From JAGVSV01 sp050952845 (GTDB lineage Bacteria > Bacillota > Clostridia > Christensenellales > Aristaeellaceae), in NCBI GenBank assembly GCA_050952845.1, contig JBMNLP010000001.1, positions 1,612,001 through 1,676,000 of the forward strand: a stretch of 64,000 bases of DNA, read 5' to 3'. The translations under genes were made by a program, and so were the position numbers. Shown here in pieces: positions 7,819 through 17,087 of this stretch (positions are counted from its first letter, which is position 1; each line of letters begins with the position of its first letter). A model generated the notes under the pieces. It made no database searches and was not told the origin of the DNA. It saw nothing but the letters and a program-made list of their open reading frames with translations.

Positions 7819-9231
7819 CTACTCAAAACCATGCCGCAGCACGGGCTTCCTGGCCGCGGTAACTTCATCCGGGCGGCCGATGGGCGCGGTGACGGGACAC
7901 TGGTGCAGCGTATCCGGGTCGCGCTCAATCTGCTCGCGAATGGCCCGAAAGGCTTCCGCCGCCCGGTCCAGCGTTTCCCGGCTTTCGGTTTCGGTGGGCT
8001 CCAGCATCAGCGCTTCCTGCACAATCAGCGGGAAGTACATCGTGGGCGGGTGGATGCCGTGGTCGATCAGGCATTTGGCGACATCCAGCGCCGTGACGCC
8101 ATACTGCTTTTTGATGCTCTCGAGGGTCAGCACAAACTCATGCATGCACACATGGTCGTACGCCACAGGAAAATAGGGCTTGATCCTGTGCATGAGGTAG
8201 TTGGCGTTGAGCACGGCGGTGGCGGCAGCCTCCGGAATGCCCTCGGCGCCCAGCGTCAGGATATACGTCAACGCCTTGACCACAACGCCAAAGTTGCCGT
8301 AGAACGCCCTGACCTGGCCGATGCTTTCCGGCCGCTCCTCCTCGCCCAGGGCTGAGTAAGGCAGGCAGCCCGACAGAAACGCCTTGCATCCTACCGGGCC
8401 GCTGCCCGGCCCCCCTCCCCCATGGGGCGTAGAAAACGTTTTGTGCAGGTTCAGGTGGATGACGTCAAAGCCCATGTCCCCCGGGCGCACCAGGCCCATG
8501 ATGGCGTTGAGGTTGGCTCCGTCATAATAGCACAGGCCGCCGGCGTCATGAACCAGGCGCGTGATATCCAGGATGTTGGGGTCAAACAGGCCGATGGTGT
8601 TGGGGTTGGTCAGCATGAGGCCGGCGATGTCATCGCCCAGGGCGTCCCGGAATGCGTCCATGTCGATGTAACCCCGGGCATCGGAGGGTACGTTGACCAC
8701 ATCAAACCCGGCCATGGCCGCGGTAGCGGGGTTGGTGCCGTGCGCGGAGTCGGGGATGATCACCTTGGTGCGGCGGCTGTCCCCCCGCAGCTGGTGGTAC
8801 TTTTTGATCATCAGCATACCGGCATATTCGCCATGCGCGCCAGCGGCAGGCTGAAACGTCATCGCATCCATGCCGAGGATTTCGCACAGCAGCTTTTCAG
8901 CTTCTTCCAGCGCCACGGCGCAGCCTTCTGTTGTGTACCTTGGCTGCAAGGGGTGGATCGCCGTAAAGCCCGGCATAGCAGCCACACGTTCGTTGACAGC
9001 GGGATTATACTTCATCGTGCACGAACCCAGGGGGTAAAACCCGCTGTTGACGCCAAACGCCTGCCGGGACAGCGCGGTATAGTGCCTGGAGATTTCCCCC
9101 TCACTTACCTGCGGCAACCGTGGCGCCTGCGCCCTTTCAAACCCGTCCGGAAAAGCGGTTTTCGGAACATCGCATGCGGGCAGGCAGGACACCCCCCTGC
9201 CCGGCACGCTGCGTTCAAATATCAACTTCAT
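7819..9231 (-). CDS. gcvPB: Glycine dehydrogenase (decarboxylating), subunit 2
   Basis: 470 residues from the ATG at 9231, which overlaps the gcvPA stop in an ATGA arrangement. The frame stays open further upstream, but that extension runs into gcvPA. The PLP lysine is in HLNLHKTFSTPHGGGG, with the family glycine-rich loop behind it and the conserved SCTMKYNP near the N terminus. With GcvPA it forms the P-protein, which decarboxylates glycine and hands the aminomethyl group to lipoyl-GcvH. It is the last gene of the gcvT-H-PA-PB operon. Length and motifs are normal. Confidence 0.96.
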   Translation of the reverse strand: MKLIFERSVPGRGVSCLPACDVPKTAFPDGFERAQAPRLPQVSEGEISRHYTALSRQAFGVNSGFYPLGSCTMKYNPAVNERVAAMPGFTAIHPLQPRYTTEGCAVALEEAEKLLCEILGMDAMTFQPAAGAHGEYAGMLMIKKYHQLRGDSRRTKVIIPDSAHGTNPATAAMAGFDVVNVPSDARGYIDMDAFRDALGDDIAGLMLTNPNTIGLFDPNILDITRLVHDAGGLCYYDGANLNAIMGLVRPGDMGFDVIHLNLHKTFSTPHGGGGPGSGPVGCKAFLSGCLPYSALGEEERPESIGQVRAFYGNFGVVVKALTYILTLGAEGIPEAAATAVLNANYLMHRIKPYFPVAYDHVCMHEFVLTLESIKKQYGVTALDVAKCLIDHGIHPPTMYFPLIVQEALMLEPTETESRETLDRAAEAFRAIREQIERDPDTLHQCPVTAPIGRPDEVTAARKPVLRHGFE

Positions 9232-10547
9232 GGCCTGCACACCTCCCTGATCAGCTGCAGCGTATCGTCCAGCACGGCACGCGACAGCTTTTCCGTTACA
9301 CACCAGAGCATGCCGCCCTGGTAAGGCAAGCCACTGAGCACGCCATGCTCAGCCAACGCCTGCTCCAACCTGTCCGGCGCCATGGGCGTTGTTGTCAGGA
9401 ACTCGTGGAAAAAGGCGCCCTCATGAACCAGGGCAAACCCCGGTATCTCGCACAGCTTTTGGGCAAAATAGTGAGCCTTGTGATAGCAAAGCTCCGCCGC
9501 CTGCCTGAGACCTTCCGGCCCCATGGCCACCATGTACACAGCCGACCGCATGGCGCACAGCGCCTGGTTGGTACACACATTGCTGCCGGCTTTTTCCCGG
9601 CGGATATGCTGCTCGCGCGCCTGCAGCGTCAGCACATAGGCACGGCGGCCCTTAGCGTCCTGCGTTTCGCCGACGATGCGGCCGGGCAGCAGCCTGGTCA
9701 TCGCCTTTCGGGTTGCCATGAACCCCAGATAAGGCCCGCCGAACGACAATGGCATCCCCAGGGGCTGGCCTTCTCCCACGGCGATGTCGGCGCCGCATTC
9801 CCCGGGGGTTTTCATCAGGCCCAGCGCTATGGGGTTTGCCCCCATGACAGCCTTGGCGCCTGCGGCGTGCGTCAGGGAGACAATGTCCTCCGCCCGCTCG
9901 ATCAAGCCGTAAAAATTGGGCTGCTGAAAATAAAAGCAGGCTGTGTCATCCGCGGGCAGCGCCTTCAGCGCCTCCAAGTCGACCAGCCCATCCCGCTGCG
10001 GGATGATGTGAAAGGGAATGTCCCGCCCCCAGCAGTAGGTTTTCAGCGTGGCGAGCACGTCGGGGTGCGCGGTGTCAGCCGCGTACACGTGGGTTCTCTT
10101 CCTGTCGATACACATCATGGCTGCTTCTCCGGCAGCCGATGCCCCGTCATACAGCGAGGCGTTGCTGACATCCATGCCGGTCAGCTCGCAGATCATGGTC
10201 TGATACTCAAAGATCGACTGCAGCACCCCTTGGCTGATCTCAGCCTGGTAAGGGGTGTACGCAGTCAAAAACTCTTCCTTGGAGGTCACCGTCTGTACAA
10301 TGGAGGGGATGAAGTGGTCGTACGCGCCGGCGCCGCGCAGGATGACGGAAAACACGGTGTTTCGCCCCGCCATTGCCTGGAGCTTCTCCAGCACCTCCAT
10401 TTCAGACAAGCCGTCGGGTATGGCAACTTTTTCTTTCAACAGCACGCTGTCGGGGACATCCCGGAACAGCGCCATGCTGTCCGACAAGCCAATTTCCCGC
10501 AGCATGGCTGCACGCTCCGCCGGCGTGGATGGTATGTAGCTCCCCAT
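9228..10547 (-). CDS. gcvPA: Glycine dehydrogenase (decarboxylating), subunit 1
   Basis: 439 residues. The start is taken at ATG 10547 (MGSYIPSTPAERAAMLREIG), which has GAGAGG 8-10 bases upstream. A TTG at 10553 overlapping the gcvH stop is the alternative. The N-terminal half of the P-protein fold is recognised from AYDHFIPSIVQT, TAYTPYQAEISQG and DGASAAGEAAMM. The subunit lacks the PLP lysine, which is supplied by GcvPB, as expected for the split bacterial form. It is translationally coupled at both ends. Confidence 0.96.
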   Translation of the reverse strand: MGSYIPSTPAERAAMLREIGLSDSMALFRDVPDSVLLKEKVAIPDGLSEMEVLEKLQAMAGRNTVFSVILRGAGAYDHFIPSIVQTVTSKEEFLTAYTPYQAEISQGVLQSIFEYQTMICELTGMDVSNASLYDGASAAGEAAMMCIDRKRTHVYAADTAHPDVLATLKTYCWGRDIPFHIIPQRDGLVDLEALKALPADDTACFYFQQPNFYGLIERAEDIVSLTHAAGAKAVMGANPIALGLMKTPGECGADIAVGEGQPLGMPLSFGGPYLGFMATRKAMTRLLPGRIVGETQDAKGRRAYVLTLQAREQHIRREKAGSNVCTNQALCAMRSAVYMVAMGPEGLRQAAELCYHKAHYFAQKLCEIPGFALVHEGAFFHEFLTTTPMAPDRLEQALAEHGVLSGLPYQGGMLWCVTEKLSRAVLDDTLQLIREVCRP

Positions 10548-10549
10548 GG

Positions 10550-10930
10550 TCAAGCCCTCTCGGATTCGATCAGCTTCGCGTAAGCCTCAGCTGTCAACAG
10601 TTCGTCTACCGCTGTGACATCGGCAACCCTGGCAATCCAGGCATCGTAAGGGGCTTCGTTGATTAGCTCGGGGGCGTCCAACAGGTGCTCGTTCACAGCG
10701 ACGATGACGCCGGTGACAGGGCTTAAGATGTCGCTGACAGCCTTGACCGACTCCACCTCGGCCAGCACGCCACCCGTTTCGATATCGTCGCCGACGTTGG
10801 GCAGGTTAATGAACACGATGTCGCTCAGCTCGCTCTGGGCAAAATCCGTGATGCCGATGACATACTGCCCGTCTTCCTCTTTCACCCATTCGTGTGAACT
10901 GAGGTATTTCAGATCGTTGGGAATGCTCAT
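10550..10930 (-). CDS. gcvH: Glycine cleavage system H protein
   Basis: 126 residues, typical size. The lipoylated lysine lies in EVESVKAVSD, preceded by the TDFAQSELSDIVFINLP strand block. The protein carries the aminomethyl intermediate on its lipoyl arm between the P, T and L proteins. An AAGGAGG ribosome site stands 6 bases before the ATG. It lies 38 bases downstream of gcvT. No lipoamide dehydrogenase (gcvL) is found in the window, so that component must be elsewhere. Confidence 0.97.
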   Translation of the reverse strand: MSIPNDLKYLSSHEWVKEEDGQYVIGITDFAQSELSDIVFINLPNVGDDIETGGVLAEVESVKAVSDILSPVTGVIVAVNEHLLDAPELINEAPYDAWIARVADVTAVDELLTAEAYAKLIESERA

Positions 10931-10968
10931 GTGATGTCCTCCTTATCCCATGCGTTGCCGCAAGGTGT

Positions 10969-12060
10969 TTATTGTGCAGAGCGCTTGTAGAACGGCAGCG
11001 GGACAACCTTGGCCTTCAGCCGCCTGCCGCGCACCTCGACGGTGAGTTCGGTGCCGGGGACGGCATGCTGCCGGTCCACCAGCGCCATGGCCAGCGCCTT
11101 CTGCATGAACGGGCAATGCGTGCCGCTGGTTGTGCGGCCCACCAAGTCACCGCCTGCATATACAGGGCAGTCCTCCCGGGCGATGCCGCGGTCCATCATT
11201 TCCAGGCCAATCCGGGTCACAGCAGGCGTGCCCTTGTCTAACAGCGCCTGTTTGCCGATAAAGTTCGGCTTGTCCATTTTTACAAACATATCCAGGCCTG
11301 TTTCCAGTGGGGTGATGTCGTCGTTCATCTCGTGCCCGTACAGCGGCATCCCTGCCTCCAGACGCAGCGTGTCCCGCGCGCCCAGCCCGCAGGGGATCAG
11401 GCCCAAAGGCTGGCCAGCCTGGAGCAGATGCTCTAAGATGGGCAGCACATCGCCGGGCGCGCAATAGATTTCGTACCCGTGCTCCCCCGTATAGCCGGTG
11501 CGCGATACCAGGCATCGCCTGCCTGCCACCGGAACCTCATCAACAAATGTATAGTTTCTGACAGGCAGCAGCGCGGCATCGGACACTTTGGCCATGATGT
11601 CCGCAGCCCTGGGCCCTTGCAGCGCCAGCAGCGCCGTGTTGTCGGATATGTCCCGCACGTCGACATCTCCCGACACATGTTGCATGAACCACGCGGCATC
11701 CTTGTCCCTGTTGGCGGCATTGACCACCAGCATGTATTTGTCATCGGAGAACTTGAACACAATCAAATCGTCCACAATACCGCCCCGCTCGTTGCAGACA
11801 GGGCTGTACCGCACGCGCCCCGGCTGCATGCCATCCAGGCTGTTGGTGATCATCCGCTGAAGGTAGGCATGGGCATCCGGGCCTTGAACCATCAATTCCC
11901 CCATATGGGACACATCGAACACACCGCAGGCTGTCCGCACCGCCATATGTTCCTTGATGACGCCGGAAGCGTATTGAACCGGCAACAGATAGCCCGCGTA
12001 CGGCACCATTCTGCCGCCGGCGGCCACATGATAGTCATACAAAGGCGTTTTTCGTTCCAT
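10969..12060 (-). CDS. gcvT: Aminomethyltransferase (glycine cleavage T protein)
   Basis: 363 residues. N-terminal folate-binding GcvT domain with KTPLYDYHVAAGGRMVPYAGYLLPVQY and GVFDVSHMGEL, then the LRLEAGMPLYGHEM block and a C-terminal barrel (GRTTSGTHCPF). It transfers the one-carbon unit from aminomethyl-lipoyl-H protein to tetrahydrofolate, releasing ammonia. It is the first gene of the gcv operon, only 64 bases after the ftsZ stop with a terminator in between. Its own promoter must therefore lie in that short gap or inside the 3' end of ftsZ, and there is no room for a glycine riboswitch. Confidence 0.96.
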   Translation of the reverse strand: MERKTPLYDYHVAAGGRMVPYAGYLLPVQYASGVIKEHMAVRTACGVFDVSHMGELMVQGPDAHAYLQRMITNSLDGMQPGRVRYSPVCNERGGIVDDLIVFKFSDDKYMLVVNAANRDKDAAWFMQHVSGDVDVRDISDNTALLALQGPRAADIMAKVSDAALLPVRNYTFVDEVPVAGRRCLVSRTGYTGEHGYEIYCAPGDVLPILEHLLQAGQPLGLIPCGLGARDTLRLEAGMPLYGHEMNDDITPLETGLDMFVKMDKPNFIGKQALLDKGTPAVTRIGLEMMDRGIAREDCPVYAGGDLVGRTTSGTHCPFMQKALAMALVDRQHAVPGTELTVEVRGRRLKAKVVPLPFYKRSAQ

Positions 12061-12071
12061 CTCTTACCCCC

Positions 12072-12106
12072 AAAAACAAAAGCATGCCTTAAAAGCGCAT
12101 GCCTTT
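12072..12106 (-). terminator. Terminator between ftsZ and gcvT
   Basis: On the minus strand, AAAGGCATGC (12106-12097) pairs with GCATGCTTTT (12087-12078), a 10-bp stem with one G-U pair and a 9-nt loop. A T-rich tail follows. It would end the division-cluster transcript. Confidence 0.75.
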
Positions 12107-12124
12107 GCTCTCTTTACATGGTTA

Positions 12125-13477
12125 TTATTTTCTGCTGCCCCTGCGCAGATACGCAGGAACGCCCAAGTCGTCCTTTTCGTTGGCGGGCGATTGTTGGTTA
12201 GCCGGCTGTTGATATGGAACAGGCGGCGCGTTTTGCTGCTGTGTCGGCATGTATTGCTGCTGGTATGCACCGGGCACAAAAGGCTGAGGAATGGCAGGTT
12301 GGGGTGCCTGTGTTATCCCCGGCCGGCCTGTAGGCGGGAAATACGGGACAGCATCCTGCTCGTACAGGGAAGCGACCGGCGGCGCGTCAAACTGCGGCGC
12401 CTCGCCCTCCGCCTGGCCCCTGTTTTCGTAGGGATTGTAAGCCGCTGTCGCAGCACCGTAGGGCACAGACGTCCTGGTTGTCGCCTTTTTCCTGGACTCC
12501 CTGGTAGGGAAGGCAGTCTTTTCAAAGCCTGTCGCAATCACCGTGATGCGTACCTCATCCTTGAGGCTGTCATCCACGCCGGCGCCAAAGATGATGTTAG
12601 CCTCGCTGTCGGCAGCCTCCTGGATCAGCCGCGCGGCTTCGTTGATGTCCAGGATCCCCATGTCCGCATTGCCGGTGATGTTGATCAGCACGGCGCGGGC
12701 GCCATCGATCTTGGTTTCAAGCAGCGGGCTGGCCACAGCGTTCTTGGCCGCTTCGATCATTTTGTTCTCGCCCTTGCCGGTGCCAATGCCGATGTGTGCC
12801 ATACCGCCTGATTCCATGACAGTTTTGACATCGGCAAAGTCCAGGTTGATGGTAGCGGGCAGCGCAATCAGGTCGGATATGCCCTGGATGCCCTGGCGCA
12901 GCACGTCATCGGCCACGCGGAACGCTTCCAGCATGGAAGTGCCCTTGCTGACCACCTGCAGCAAGCGGTCATTGGGGATGACGACCAGGGTATCGACAAA
13001 CTGCTTGAGCTCATTGATGCCGGATTCGGCATTCTTCATGCGCTGTTTGCCTTCAAATTGAAAGGGTTTGGTGACGACGGCGATCGTCAGGCAGTTAAGC
13101 TCCCTGGCAATGTCAGCGACAACCGGCGCTGCGCCTGTGCCGGTGCCGCCGCCCATGCCCGCTGTCACGAACACTAAGTCGGCGCCTTTCAGCAACTGGG
13201 CAATTTCCTCCCGGCTTTCTTCCGCGGCGCGCTTGCCGATTTCCGGCACCGCCCCGGCGCCGAGCCCTTTGGTCAGCTTCTCGCCGATTTGCAGCTTGGT
13301 GTCGGCTTTGGATGAAGAAAGCGCCTGCTTATCTGTATTAACAGCGATAAAATCCACACCTTTTAAGCCGGCATCCACCATGCGATTGACCGCATTGGCG
13401 CCGCCCCCGCCACAGCCAACAACCTTGATGGACGCAAACGACTGCTGCTGCTCCTGTTCAACATGCAACTCAAGCAT
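12125..13477 (-). CDS. ftsZ: Cell division protein FtsZ
   Basis: 450 residues from ATG 13477, chosen because GAGGAGG lies 6 bases upstream. The tubulin-like GTPase domain shows VVGCGGGGANAVNRM, AGMGGGTGTGAAPVVA (the tubulin signature loop) and the T7-loop region NLDFADVKTVM. About 110 residues of Pro/Gln-rich linker follow, then a conserved C-terminal tail DDLGVPAYLRR that in this family binds FtsA and other partners. It polymerises into the cytokinetic ring. It is the last gene of the division cluster and follows ftsA by 41 bases. Confidence 0.98.
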   Translation of the reverse strand: MLELHVEQEQQQSFASIKVVGCGGGGANAVNRMVDAGLKGVDFIAVNTDKQALSSSKADTKLQIGEKLTKGLGAGAVPEIGKRAAEESREEIAQLLKGADLVFVTAGMGGGTGTGAAPVVADIARELNCLTIAVVTKPFQFEGKQRMKNAESGINELKQFVDTLVVIPNDRLLQVVSKGTSMLEAFRVADDVLRQGIQGISDLIALPATINLDFADVKTVMESGGMAHIGIGTGKGENKMIEAAKNAVASPLLETKIDGARAVLINITGNADMGILDINEAARLIQEAADSEANIIFGAGVDDSLKDEVRITVIATGFEKTAFPTRESRKKATTRTSVPYGAATAAYNPYENRGQAEGEAPQFDAPPVASLYEQDAVPYFPPTGRPGITQAPQPAIPQPFVPGAYQQQYMPTQQQNAPPVPYQQPANQQSPANEKDDLGVPAYLRRGSRK

Positions 13478-13518
13478 ACTTTTCCTCCTCGTTTTCCTGG
13501 GATTGGTCATCTGTGTGC

Positions 13519-14697
13519 TTAGCCCCTGAACAGACCCTGGAAAAAAGACCTGATGACGCTCTGCGATTTGCTGGCTGATGCCTTGGTGTCAATGACAAGG
13601 TCAAGCAACCCGAGCGCACTGGCATAGATGGGGCTGGACAGCTTGACAGCCTTGCGCGGCAGTTCGCGCACAGGGCGCTCAAGCTTTTCACTGATAAATT
13701 CACGGCCGCCCCGGTTGATCGCCAAACCGCCGCCGGTCAGATAAATAGACGACCAATTACCCAACCGGACGCCGCTCTCCTTGACGCGTTCGACAATGGC
13801 TTCGGCAATTTCCTCTGCCCTGGGTTCCACAATGGACGATACCTTGTCGTAGGTGAACGAACTGGTTACGCCGTCGGTGCCCGATATGGTGAAGTCGGTT
13901 TGGGACAGCGGAGCGCCAAATGTGTAGCTGCGCTTGATCTGCTCAGCAGAGTCCAGCGGGATCTCCAGCCCGTATGCCAAATCAGCCGCGATGTGGCCGC
14001 CCCCCAGCGGGATTACACGATGGAAGATGATCGTGTCGCCCTCCACCGCCATGACATCGGTATTGAGGTAGCCGATGTCGATCAGAAGAGCCGTTCTGTC
14101 ACGCTCCTCACTGGAGATGTACAGCATCGCCTGCCCCATGGGGGTGGAGAAAAAGCCGCTGATGTTCTTGCCGACGGCGCGCAGCCGCTCGCTGATGTCG
14201 TCGATGAAAAACTGATCGGCAATGACATAGGAGATCATGGCGCGCAGCTCAATGCCATGCAGATTGAGCGGCTCCAGCGTCTTTTTGCCGTCATCCACCA
14301 CAAACCAGGCCGGGCTGCGGTGGATGGGCAAGCCGCGCACATCGCGCATCTCCTCGTCAGCCAGCGCGAAAAGCGCCTCGATGTCCTTGCCGGCAACGCG
14401 GGGGTCAGCCCCCTGCAGGCTGACCTTGACCTCCACGGAATACACCCTGGAGAACTGGCCGGGCACGCCGGCGTATATGTCCCTCACCGACGTCCTGGCT
14501 TGCTCCTCAGCCGAACGAATGGCAGACGCAATGGCTTCGTTGACGCCATCGGGATCGTTCCACCTGGCATCAGAAAAACCATGGTATGCTGTAATGCCAG
14601 CACCCACGATATCGCAGCGCTGCCTGCCGGATGCTTCGGCAATCAGCGAAACAACCTTGCTCGTACCGAAATCAATGACAGCAACTGTACCTTTCAT
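13519..14697 (-). CDS. ftsA: Cell division protein FtsA
   Basis: 392 residues if started at MKGTVAVIDFGTSK (ATG 14697). An upstream in-frame ATG at 14712 is also possible. Actin-fold motifs are phosphate-1 VIDFGTSK, phosphate-2 LLIDIGYLNTDVM and the adenosine segment IYLTGGGLAI. The C terminus SQSVIRSFFQGLFRG is a convincing amphipathic membrane-targeting helix. FtsA tethers FtsZ filaments to the membrane. It appears to have its own promoter in the gap after ftsQ, so ftsA-ftsZ can be made independently of the upstream mur genes. Confidence 0.95.
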   Translation of the reverse strand: MKGTVAVIDFGTSKVVSLIAEASGRQRCDIVGAGITAYHGFSDARWNDPDGVNEAIASAIRSAEEQARTSVRDIYAGVPGQFSRVYSVEVKVSLQGADPRVAGKDIEALFALADEEMRDVRGLPIHRSPAWFVVDDGKKTLEPLNLHGIELRAMISYVIADQFFIDDISERLRAVGKNISGFFSTPMGQAMLYISSEERDRTALLIDIGYLNTDVMAVEGDTIIFHRVIPLGGGHIAADLAYGLEIPLDSAEQIKRSYTFGAPLSQTDFTISGTDGVTSSFTYDKVSSIVEPRAEEIAEAIVERVKESGVRLGNWSSIYLTGGGLAINRGGREFISEKLERPVRELPRKAVKLSSPIYASALGLLDLVIDTKASASKSQSVIRSFFQGLFRG

Positions 14698-14784
14698 CGT
14701 TTCCAACCCCATTTCCCGGGTATTGTCGTATCCACATACCAACCACATGATAACAGAGCCATGTAAAAGTGGATCGGATACCCT

Positions 14785-14813
14785 ATTGTAGCCGTTTCAC
14801 ACGAAATTAGCAA
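14785..14813 (-). promoter_or_regulatory. Sigma-A-type promoter for ftsA-ftsZ
   Basis: TTGCTA (14813-14808), a 17-base spacer and TACAAT (14790-14785) on the minus strand, in the 160-bp gap between ftsQ and ftsA. This leaves a leader of about 80 bases before the ftsA ATG. Confidence 0.6.
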
Positions 14814-14857
14814 GCATTTGTTGGACAAACAACAAAACAACCGATATTTCCACTCGC

Positions 14858-15706
14858 CTACATGCTTTCGGGGCGAAATGTCGCCTCGCCGGGCACCGTG
14901 GCTTCGATCAATCCTCCAGCAAAGCCGCGGCGCTTCAGGTCATCGATCACGCCGCGCACGGTGCCGATCTTGGCACGCAGGCTGGTGTCATCACCCAGGT
15001 GGACGGTGTAGCCATCCCTTGTGGTCAGGTGGATGCTCTGCGGCTCAGCCAGGTTGATGTTCGACACCATACCGGCATATCCCTGCATCATCAGCTCCTC
15101 CATCAGCTTCAGGTAGGCAGGGAACTGCTGTGCCCTGGTACAAACCGGTATCGCACCCACCCGGATATCGCGTACCTGCAGGCCGGACACCGTCATGTAG
15201 GGCTCGGCTTCGGCGAGGTTTCGCGTGCGCTCCAGGATCATACCATCGGCTGCCATCAGGTAAGCGACGCCGATGTAATGGACACAGGCAACAGGCTGCC
15301 GTTCCCGCACATGCAGAATCAGGGTGCTGGGGAACACCTTCTCAAGCCCCACATACGCCAGATAGCGGTTGGCATTGATGCCATCGCGGATGCGCGCTTC
15401 ATCCAGGCTGAAATACGGCACAGGGCCATTGAGGCCGGCGGACAGAGCCACCTGCTGCCAGGACACCCGGCTGATGCCTGTCACCTTCAGGTTTCTGATG
15501 GTCAGAAATTGGTTGCGGATCAGAAACGCCAAGCTGACAAAGATCAGCAGGATGCTAACGGCAATCAGAAGCTTTCGCTCCGTGGACCGCCCGCTGCGCT
15601 CCTGCGCTTCGGGCTCGTGACCATCCCGGGGCGCCGGGTCGCGCCGGAGCTGCTCCGGCGGCAAGTCGGGCGGTTCCAGGCAATACCGTTCGTCAAGGTC
15701 GCTCAT
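14858..15706 (-). CDS. ftsQ: Cell division protein FtsQ/DivIB
   Basis: 282 residues from ATG 15706, which has AGGAGG 8 bases upstream. The open frame extends further but overlaps murD. A charged cytoplasmic N terminus of about 45 residues precedes one membrane helix (LLIAVSILLIFVSLAFLI). Next comes the POTRA domain (FLTIRNLKVTGISRVSWQQV) and a beta domain with EKVFPSTLILHVRERQPVA. It scaffolds the divisome outside the membrane with FtsL and FtsB/DivIC. It lies 16 bases after murD in the cluster. Confidence 0.93.
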   Translation of the reverse strand: MSDLDERYCLEPPDLPPEQLRRDPAPRDGHEPEAQERSGRSTERKLLIAVSILLIFVSLAFLIRNQFLTIRNLKVTGISRVSWQQVALSAGLNGPVPYFSLDEARIRDGINANRYLAYVGLEKVFPSTLILHVRERQPVACVHYIGVAYLMAADGMILERTRNLAEAEPYMTVSGLQVRDIRVGAIPVCTRAQQFPAYLKLMEELMMQGYAGMVSNINLAEPQSIHLTTRDGYTVHLGDDTSLRAKIGTVRGVIDDLKRRGFAGGLIEATVPGEATFRPESM

Positions 15707-15722
15707 CGCCGACGCCTCCTGT

Positions 15723-17087
15723 TCACTGTAGCCCACGGACCAGTGTTTTAAACTGCGTACCGCGGTCCTCATAGCTGTCAAACATGTCAAATGACGCGCA
15801 GGCTGGCGACAGCAGCACATTGTACCCAGGCTCTGCCAGCGCCCGCGCCGCGTACAGCGCGTCGCCAAGGGAATCTGCCAGGGTGATGCGCTCAAAACCC
15901 ACAGCCCGCAGGCATGCTGCCAGCTTGCCAGCCGTTTGGCCAATCAGCACCGCGTGGCGCACCATGCCTGAGCAAATAACCTCCTCCGCCAGCGATTCGA
16001 AGGAACCGTGTTTGTCAAACCCGCCCGCGATCAGCACCGTCGGCCGCTGCATGGCTTCCACTGCCTTGATCGTGGACTCGGGGTTGGTCCCCTTGCTGTC
16101 GTTGATGTAGTGGACACCCTCCAATTCGCGGACGTACTCGATGCGATGCTCAACACCGGCAAACGTCCTCAGGGCATGGCGGATCACCTGGGGCGGCACA
16201 TTTAGCAGCGAAGCCGCCGTAACCGCCGCAAGCGCATTGGCCAGGTTATGTTTGCCGGGTATCCGGACATCCTTCACCGCACAGATCAGGCTGGTCTTGC
16301 CGTCACGGCGGAACGCGATGGCGCCATCCTGTATGAAAGCGCCGGCGTCCACGTTTTGCTTGAGGGAAAACCAGGAAACATCCGCTGCTATCCCTTCCGC
16401 TGCCTGAACGGACAAAGGGTCATCAAAATTCAACACAGCATGATCCAGCGGCCGCTGGCACGCAAACAAGCGCTTTTTCAGCCCGATATACCTGTCCATG
16501 GCTCCATGGCGATCGAGGTGGTCAGGCGTGATGTTCAGCAACACCGCCACCAAGGGACGGAAGGTGTCCACGCTTTCCAGCTGGAAGCTGGACACCTCTA
16601 CGACATGCACATCCTCATCCCGGGACTGCATGGCGCTTAGCGAAAACGGGTAGCCGACGTTGCCCGACACCTGCGCCGATCGGCCTGCTTTGGTCAGCAT
16701 GTCGCCGAGCAGGGAAACCGTGGTTGTTTTGCCGTTGGTGCCCGTCACGGCGCATACGGTGCCCTTGGCATGCCGGAAAGCTAATTCGATTTCGGCAATG
16801 ACCGGGATACCCTTAGCTTTAGCGCGCTGCACAAGCGGTGCATCGATGGGAACGCCGGGGCTGATGACAACGCAGGAAACGCGGTCCACCAGCGGCAACG
16901 GATCGACGCCAAACTGTTTCTCGCACCCCAGCGGTTCATGCTTGCTGATCTGGTCCTGCATCTCCACTTCTGTTTTAGCGTCATATGCAATGGGCATCGC
17001 ACCAATGGACTGTAGCAGTGCGACCGCCGCAAAACCGCTTCTTGCCATGCCAGCCACCAACACCGGCTTTCCCTGTAGATTCAACAT
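15723..17087 (-). CDS. murD: UDP-N-acetylmuramoyl-L-alanine--D-glutamate ligase
   Basis: 454 residues from ATG 17087, inside the last codons of mraY (7-base overlap). The longer frame runs back into mraY. The Mur ligase ATP-binding loop is AVTGTNGKTTTVSLL, with NITPDHLDRHG and HRIEYVRELEGVHYINDSKGTNPEST in the central and C-terminal domains. It adds D-glutamate to UDP-MurNAc-L-Ala in the cytoplasm. Length and motifs are normal. Confidence 0.96.
   Translation of the reverse strand: MLNLQGKPVLVAGMARSGFAAVALLQSIGAMPIAYDAKTEVEMQDQISKHEPLGCEKQFGVDPLPLVDRVSCVVISPGVPIDAPLVQRAKAKGIPVIAEIELAFRHAKGTVCAVTGTNGKTTTVSLLGDMLTKAGRSAQVSGNVGYPFSLSAMQSRDEDVHVVEVSSFQLESVDTFRPLVAVLLNITPDHLDRHGAMDRYIGLKKRLFACQRPLDHAVLNFDDPLSVQAAEGIAADVSWFSLKQNVDAGAFIQDGAIAFRRDGKTSLICAVKDVRIPGKHNLANALAAVTAASLLNVPPQVIRHALRTFAGVEHRIEYVRELEGVHYINDSKGTNPESTIKAVEAMQRPTVLIAGGFDKHGSFESLAEEVICSGMVRHAVLIGQTAGKLAACLRAVGFERITLADSLGDALYAARALAEPGYNVLLSPACASFDMFDSYEDRGTQFKTLVRGLQ

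Noticed and set aside
9120..10583. 487-codon plus-strand open frame across gcvPA and gcvPB
   Set aside because: It is the antisense shadow of two well-conserved GC-rich genes and shows no protein-like motifs or ribosome site. Similar long antisense frames over clpC, mrdA and minD were dropped for the same reason.
12061..12124. Glycine riboswitch before gcvT
   Set aside because: Only 64 bases separate ftsZ and gcvT and they are occupied by a terminator. There is no room for the aptamer.
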